A stretch of DNA of 64,000 bases, taken from contig NZ_ATYS01000019.1 of assembly GCF_000427805.1 (NCBI RefSeq), positions 1 to 64,000 on the forward strand, given 5' to 3'. The position numbers were made by a program, and so were the translations under genes. Shown one piece after another: positions 60,491 through 64,000 of this stretch. How positions within the stretch are numbered: the first letter of the stretch is position 1; every line of letters begins with the position of its first letter. The notes under the pieces were generated by a model. That model was not told the DNA's origin. It saw only the letters and a list, made by a program, of their open reading frames with translations, and ran no database searches. The stretch is from Budvicia aquatica DSM 5075 = ATCC 35567. GTDB lineage: Bacteria > Pseudomonadota > Gammaproteobacteria > Enterobacterales > Enterobacteriaceae.

Positions 60491-61222
60491 ATGTTAAATA
60501 AAATCTGTGTCGTTACCGGTGCCGGTCGCGGTATTGGCCTGGAAATTGTGAATAAGTTTTCACAAGCCGGCGCCAAAATGATTTTTGCTGTTGATATGAA
60601 TGAGCAGGAGCTGAAATTACTTGAAAACCAGTTTCCTAATGTGCGTCCGGTCAAACTAAACGTTTGCGATCGACCTGCGATTGCGACATTTGTGCAGCAA
60701 GTTAACGCCGAGTTTGGCCGAATTGATGTTTTGGTGAACAACGCTGGCATCACGCGTGATGCCATGATCGGCAAAATGACCGAAGACGATTGGGATGCGG
60801 TATTGAACGTTAACCTAAAGGGCGTATTCAATATGACCCAAGCTATCGTTGCTCTAATGATGGAAAACGGTAAGGGTTCTATCATCACCATGTCTTCGAT
60901 TGTCGGTACGGATGGCAACATCGGGCAAAGTAACTATGCTGCGACTAAAGGTGGCGTTATTGCCATGACTAAAGGTTGGGCAAAAGAGTTTGCTCGTAAA
61001 GGTGCACAAATTCGTGCCAACTGCGTAGCGCCGGGTTTTACTGAAACACCAATGACCAAAGATTTACCGGAAAAAGTTCTGGAAGGTATCAATAACAAGA
61101 CACCACTCAATCGCATGGCAACGGCTGAAGATATTGCCGAGGGCGTTCTGTTCCTTGCTTCTGAAAAAGCGAAATTCATTACCGGACAGGTGTTGAAGAT
61201 TGACGGCGGTTTAACCCTATAA
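60491..61222 (+). CDS. SDR-family 3-oxoacyl/acetoacetyl-CoA reductase-like (FabG/PhaB type)
   Basis: A 243-residue classical short-chain reductase. TGAGRGIGLEI (about residues 8-18) binds the cofactor, then NNAGITRDA, the catalytic Ser in TMSSIVG, and Tyr-x3-Lys in YAATKGG. It resembles FabG and acetoacetyl-CoA reductases. In this operon it probably interconverts 3-hydroxybutyryl-CoA and acetoacetyl-CoA. GGAGAG precedes the ATG. It lies 89 bases after the CoA-transferase. Confidence 0.9.
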   Translation: MLNKICVVTGAGRGIGLEIVNKFSQAGAKMIFAVDMNEQELKLLENQFPNVRPVKLNVCDRPAIATFVQQVNAEFGRIDVLVNNAGITRDAMIGKMTEDDWDAVLNVNLKGVFNMTQAIVALMMENGKGSIITMSSIVGTDGNIGQSNYAATKGGVIAMTKGWAKEFARKGAQIRANCVAPGFTETPMTKDLPEKVLEGINNKTPLNRMATAEDIAEGVLFLASEKAKFITGQVLKIDGGLTL

Positions 61223-61243
61223 CATCGACTTGGAAGGTTAGCT

Positions 61244-62455
61244 ATGACAAACAAAGTTTATATTGTTGCCGCTAATCGAGCGGCAATTGGTAGCTTTTGC
61301 GGGACCTTGTCGGCATTACCAGCCTATGAAATTGCTGCACAGGTTATGCGTAAAACGCTAGAAAGATCGGCCATTAAACCTGAGTGGCTAGATGAAGTTA
61401 TCGTTGGTAACGTTTTAAGTGCCGGGCAAGGGCAGGGGCCGGGGCGACAGGCTGCATTAATAGCCGGCATTCCTAATCAAGTTCCCGCATATACGCTGAA
61501 CATGCTGTGCGGTAGCGGTATGAAAACCATCATGGATGCGGCATCTCATATTAAAGCCGGTGATGCCGATTTAGTGATGGCCGCAGGCATGGAGAATATG
61601 TCAGCTTCTCCGTTTTTAATGCCGGGAAAAGTACGTAACGGCGTAAAAATGGGTAACATCACCATGGAAGATTCGATGCTGGTTGATGGCCTGACTGATG
61701 CATTGAGTCATATTCATATGGGCGTGACCGCCGAGAATATTGCGGAGAAGCATCATATTAGCCGTCAGGAACAGGATCTTTTCGCGCTTGCCAGCCAGCA
61801 AAAGGCAGCGGCTGCTCAAGAAGACGGCAAATTCCGCGATGAAATTATCCCTATAACGATTGAAACCCGTAAGGGAACAATCACTTTTGATTCAGATGAA
61901 TATATCAAGCCTTTTACCACGCTGGCTGATATGGAGAAATTGCGCCCGGCCTTTAAAAAAGAGGGCGGGTCGGTCACTGCGGCTAATGCCTCTGGCTTGA
62001 ACGATAGCGCCTGTGCTGTGATTGTGGCCAGTGAAAAGGCGGTTAAACAGTATGGCTTGAAGCCTCTGGCTGAAATCGTCTCCTATGCTCAGGCCGGTGT
62101 CGATCCTAAAGTGATGGGGCTCGGCCCGGTTTCTGCGATTGCTAAGGCGCTGAAAAATGCCGGTATGCGCTTACAGGATATGGAGCTTATTGAATTGAAC
62201 GAGGCCTTCGCCGCTCAGTCTCTGGGGGTTTTACGTGAACTGTCGGTAGAACACGGCTGCTCAGTGGACGATATTTTGCAACATACTAACGTTAACGGTG
62301 GTGCCATTGCGCTAGGGCATCCGCTGGGCGCCAGTGGTGGTCGAATTACGGTTTCACTGCTTTATGAAATGAAGCGTCGTAATAATCAGTACGGTTTGGC
62401 ATCTCTGTGTATTGGCGGTGGAATGGGTGTTGCGATCGTGATCAAAAACATCTAG
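61244..62455 (+). CDS. Acetyl-CoA acetyltransferase (thiolase)
   Basis: A 403-residue biosynthetic/degradative thiolase. Catalytic Cys89 lies in [10 protein letters not shown], His in [16 protein letters not shown] and the second Cys in SLCIGGGMG. In this operon it would split acetoacetyl-CoA into two acetyl-CoA. GGAAGG precedes the ATG by a few bases. It is the last gene of the operon, with a terminator downstream. Confidence 0.93.
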   Translation: MTNKVYIVAANRAAIGSFCGTLSALPAYEIAAQVMRKTLERSAIKPEWLDEVIVGNVLSAGQGQGPGRQAALIAGIPNQVPAYTLNMLCGSGMKTIMDAASHIKAGDADLVMAAGMENMSASPFLMPGKVRNGVKMGNITMEDSMLVDGLTDALSHIHMGVTAENIAEKHHISRQEQDLFALASQQKAAAAQEDGKFRDEIIPITIETRKGTITFDSDEYIKPFTTLADMEKLRPAFKKEGGSVTAANASGLNDSACAVIVASEKAVKQYGLKPLAEIVSYAQAGVDPKVMGLGPVSAIAKALKNAGMRLQDMELIELNEAFAAQSLGVLRELSVEHGCSVDDILQHTNVNGGAIALGHPLGASGGRITVSLLYEMKRRNNQYGLASLCIGGGMGVAIVIKNI

Positions 62456-62486
62456 CTGTCGGTTAGTATTCTGGAGTTTCTTCGCC

Positions 62487-62516
62487 TCCCCGCTTTTTTC
62501 TTGAGTGGGGATTTTT
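62487..62516 (+). terminator. Terminator after the thiolase gene
   Basis: TCCCCGC and GTGGGGA pair (one G-U) around an 11-base loop, followed by TTTTT. Confidence 0.75.
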
Positions 62517-62890
62517 ATCGGCTGGCCGTGTTATCGGCGCAAGCTACCGCTAAATTCTCGCAATATTTCTTAGGTTTGCAGGTGCATTTTTGTGACCACC
62601 CAGCGCGAATCTAATCAGCAAAAATATTACCATTGCATGCTTCGGAAGGAGAGCGGTATTGAGACGAGTGACCGCGTGATTTAATCAGCTCCCGACGTTA
62701 ATTTCGTTCGCATAATCAACATCGGAATATTTGTTTTCTCTGGCGGCTGAGGGGCGGTGTTCTTGGTGTGTAACAGACTCATAGCCTATCATTTCCTAAA
62801 TGACAGATATTCTGCTTTACCCAATATATAGCTCCCCCTTTTTAGGCCACAATCTGAAGAGTGACATAATAATAAAAAGGAAATCCCTGC
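62517..62890. other. Intergenic region upstream of the LysR gene
   Basis: No gene detected in about 375 bases. It must hold the LysR promoter. No clear T-N11-A palindrome stands out. AAGGAAA shortly before 62891 is the ribosome site. Confidence 0.4.
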
Positions 62891-63817
62891 ATGTTCGATA
62901 AAATCATCTTTTTTTGCACGGTAGTGAAATTAGGCTCACTCAGCAAGGCCGCAGAAGAGTTTAATATTTCCGTTTCTGCCGCCAGCCGCTGGGTCGCTGA
63001 ATTAGAAAAAGAGATGGGGGTGAGTTTATTAAAGCGTTCGACGCGTAGGGTTTCGCCATCTCAAACGGGAATGCATTTATATGAGAAATTTGAACCATTA
63101 ATGCGCCAAGCCCGTGAAATGATTGAAGAGGTTGTCAGTACCGGTAATGACTATATCGGGCTTATCCGCATAGCCTCGACTCCGCTGTTTGCCACGGAGT
63201 ATTTGGTCGATATTATCTCTGCCTTCTTAATTGAATACCCTAAAATTAAAGTCAAACTATTTATTAATCCTTTTCCGGTCGATTTAGTTGATGAGGTGGA
63301 CTTCTCTATCCGTGCTCAGGCGACTTATAAAGGTAAAATCGATCTTGATTCCTCAGATGTTCGTAAGCGACTGATTAGTGAGCCTTTGGTGACGGTTGCA
63401 TCCTCTGTTTATCTGAATGACCATCCTGCTCCTCAAACTCCGGAAGATCTGGCTAACCATCGTTGCCTCTATTCTAAGAGTCTGGTGAGTGGTAATAAGT
63501 GGCAATTCTTTCTTAATGGCAAAATGAGTATCTACAATATCCCTAACTTTTTTGAATGTGATAACTCTGAAATACTCAAACGCTTGGCGCTTAACCATGC
63601 CGGTATTGCCTATTTACCCAAGTCGTTAGTGGGAGAAGATATCAAACAAGGCCGCCTGATCAGTATATTAGACAACTATATGGCCAGTACTTTTGACATA
63701 AGCCTGTTCTATAAACGACGGGAACATTACCCGGCGCGCCTGTCATTATTTAAAGATTATTTGATTGAGAAATTAGAGGCCCGGCTGGCGACAAAAAGAA
63801 AAGCTGAATCTCCTTGA
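62891..63817 (+). CDS. LysR-family transcriptional regulator
   Basis: 308 residues: N-terminal winged helix-turn-helix (about 1-60; VVKLGSLSKAAEEFNISVSAASRWVAELE) and a periplasmic-binding-like effector domain (about 90-295). It resembles CrgA/AaeR-type LysR proteins. It lies downstream of the four-carbon acid operon in the same direction, so it may control that operon; that is inference. It is followed by the rpsF leader. Confidence 0.9.
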   Translation: MFDKIIFFCTVVKLGSLSKAAEEFNISVSAASRWVAELEKEMGVSLLKRSTRRVSPSQTGMHLYEKFEPLMRQAREMIEEVVSTGNDYIGLIRIASTPLFATEYLVDIISAFLIEYPKIKVKLFINPFPVDLVDEVDFSIRAQATYKGKIDLDSSDVRKRLISEPLVTVASSVYLNDHPAPQTPEDLANHRCLYSKSLVSGNKWQFFLNGKMSIYNIPNFFECDNSEILKRLALNHAGIAYLPKSLVGEDIKQGRLISILDNYMASTFDISLFYKRREHYPARLSLFKDYLIEKLEARLATKRKAESP

Positions 63818-63861
63818 AGTTCCTGAGCCATAAACGTACAATTCACCGTCATTTTTTCAGC

Positions 63862-63938
63862 CGTACACTTAAACACGTTCCTTGCTTCCATGGGCCACGG
63901 CTGACCCTGACAGGAGGCTGAATAATCCGTAAGGAGCA
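63862..63938 (+). ncRNA. Candidate rpsF leader (S6:S18-binding motif)
   Basis: The 80 bases before rpsF contain GGGCCACGGCTGACC and CAGGAGGCTGAAT, which can fold into a stem with a CCG-type bulge, like the S6:S18 autoregulatory leader known in E. coli. Fold and identity are judged by eye. Confidence 0.4.
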
Positions 63939-63942
63939 ATTG

Positions 63943-64000
63943 ATGCGTCATTACGAAATCGTCTTTATGGTCCATCCAGACCAAAGCGAACAAGTTCCAG
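63943..64000 (+). CDS. rpsF: Ribosomal protein bS6 (N-terminal part)
   Basis: Starts MRHYEIVFMVHPDQSEQVP, the unmistakable beginning of bS6, with AAGGAG seven bases upstream. It runs off the right edge. It marks the return to conserved core sequence (rpsF-priB-rpsR-rplI in E. coli). Confidence 0.96.
   Translation, partial: MRHYEIVFMVHPDQSEQVP

Overview
The window is a stretch of chromosome from a gammaproteobacterium of the order Enterobacterales. Gene order and protein sequences across the core blocks (frdDCBA-epmA-mscM-psd-rsgA-orn-tRNA-Gly x3; queG-nnr-tsaE-amiB-mutL-miaA-hfq-hflXKC; purA-nsrR-rnr-rlmB; rpsF) follow the well-known E. coli order. An ERIC-type repeat between rsgA and orn points to the same order. 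The moderate base composition and the combination of accessory genes suggest a lineage away from Escherichia/Salmonella, perhaps Budviciaceae (Budvicia, Pragia, Limnobaculum). That placement is inference only.

Layout. 1-93 is the tail of an unrecognised gene converging on frd. 145-11194 is core: fumarate reductase, EF-P lysylation, a mechanosensitive channel, phosphatidylserine decarboxylase, a ribosome assembly GTPase and oligoribonuclease. 11442-11782 holds three identical tRNA-Gly(GCC) genes. 11863-28482 is an accessory block inserted where E. coli goes straight from tRNA-Gly to queG. It holds a stop-interrupted antitoxin, a membrane hydrolase/DUF2798/periplasmic RidA-like operon, a degenerate SDR with a divergent TetR and a perfect operator, an SH3 protein, a licT-PTS-PHP operon with an RNA antitermination leader, a second TetR unit, a rhomboid protease fused to a beta-propeller, and a divergent three-gene coiled-coil/DUF6384-type operon. 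28847-46953 is core again.

47033-63817 is a second variable block, between rlmB and rpsF. It carries a GST, an AEC permease, a YheO/DauR-type regulator, a YeaK deacylase, a CDF-like transporter with altered metal residues, and arginine deiminase plus antiporter under tandem ARG boxes. A threonine-synthase-like PLP enzyme with RidA follows, then a GntP permease/CoA-transferase/reductase/thiolase operon for four-carbon ketone or hydroxy acids, and a LysR regulator. rpsF starts at 63943 and runs off the end.

How the genes work together. The core blocks serve anaerobic respiration, envelope maintenance, translation, tRNA modification and RNA decay. The accessory blocks look like nutrient modules (a PTS sugar with an unusual PHP partner; arginine; acetoacetate or hydroxybutyrate) plus an envelope system of unknown role around 22.2-28.5 kb. 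That envelope system is the best candidate here for undescribed biology.
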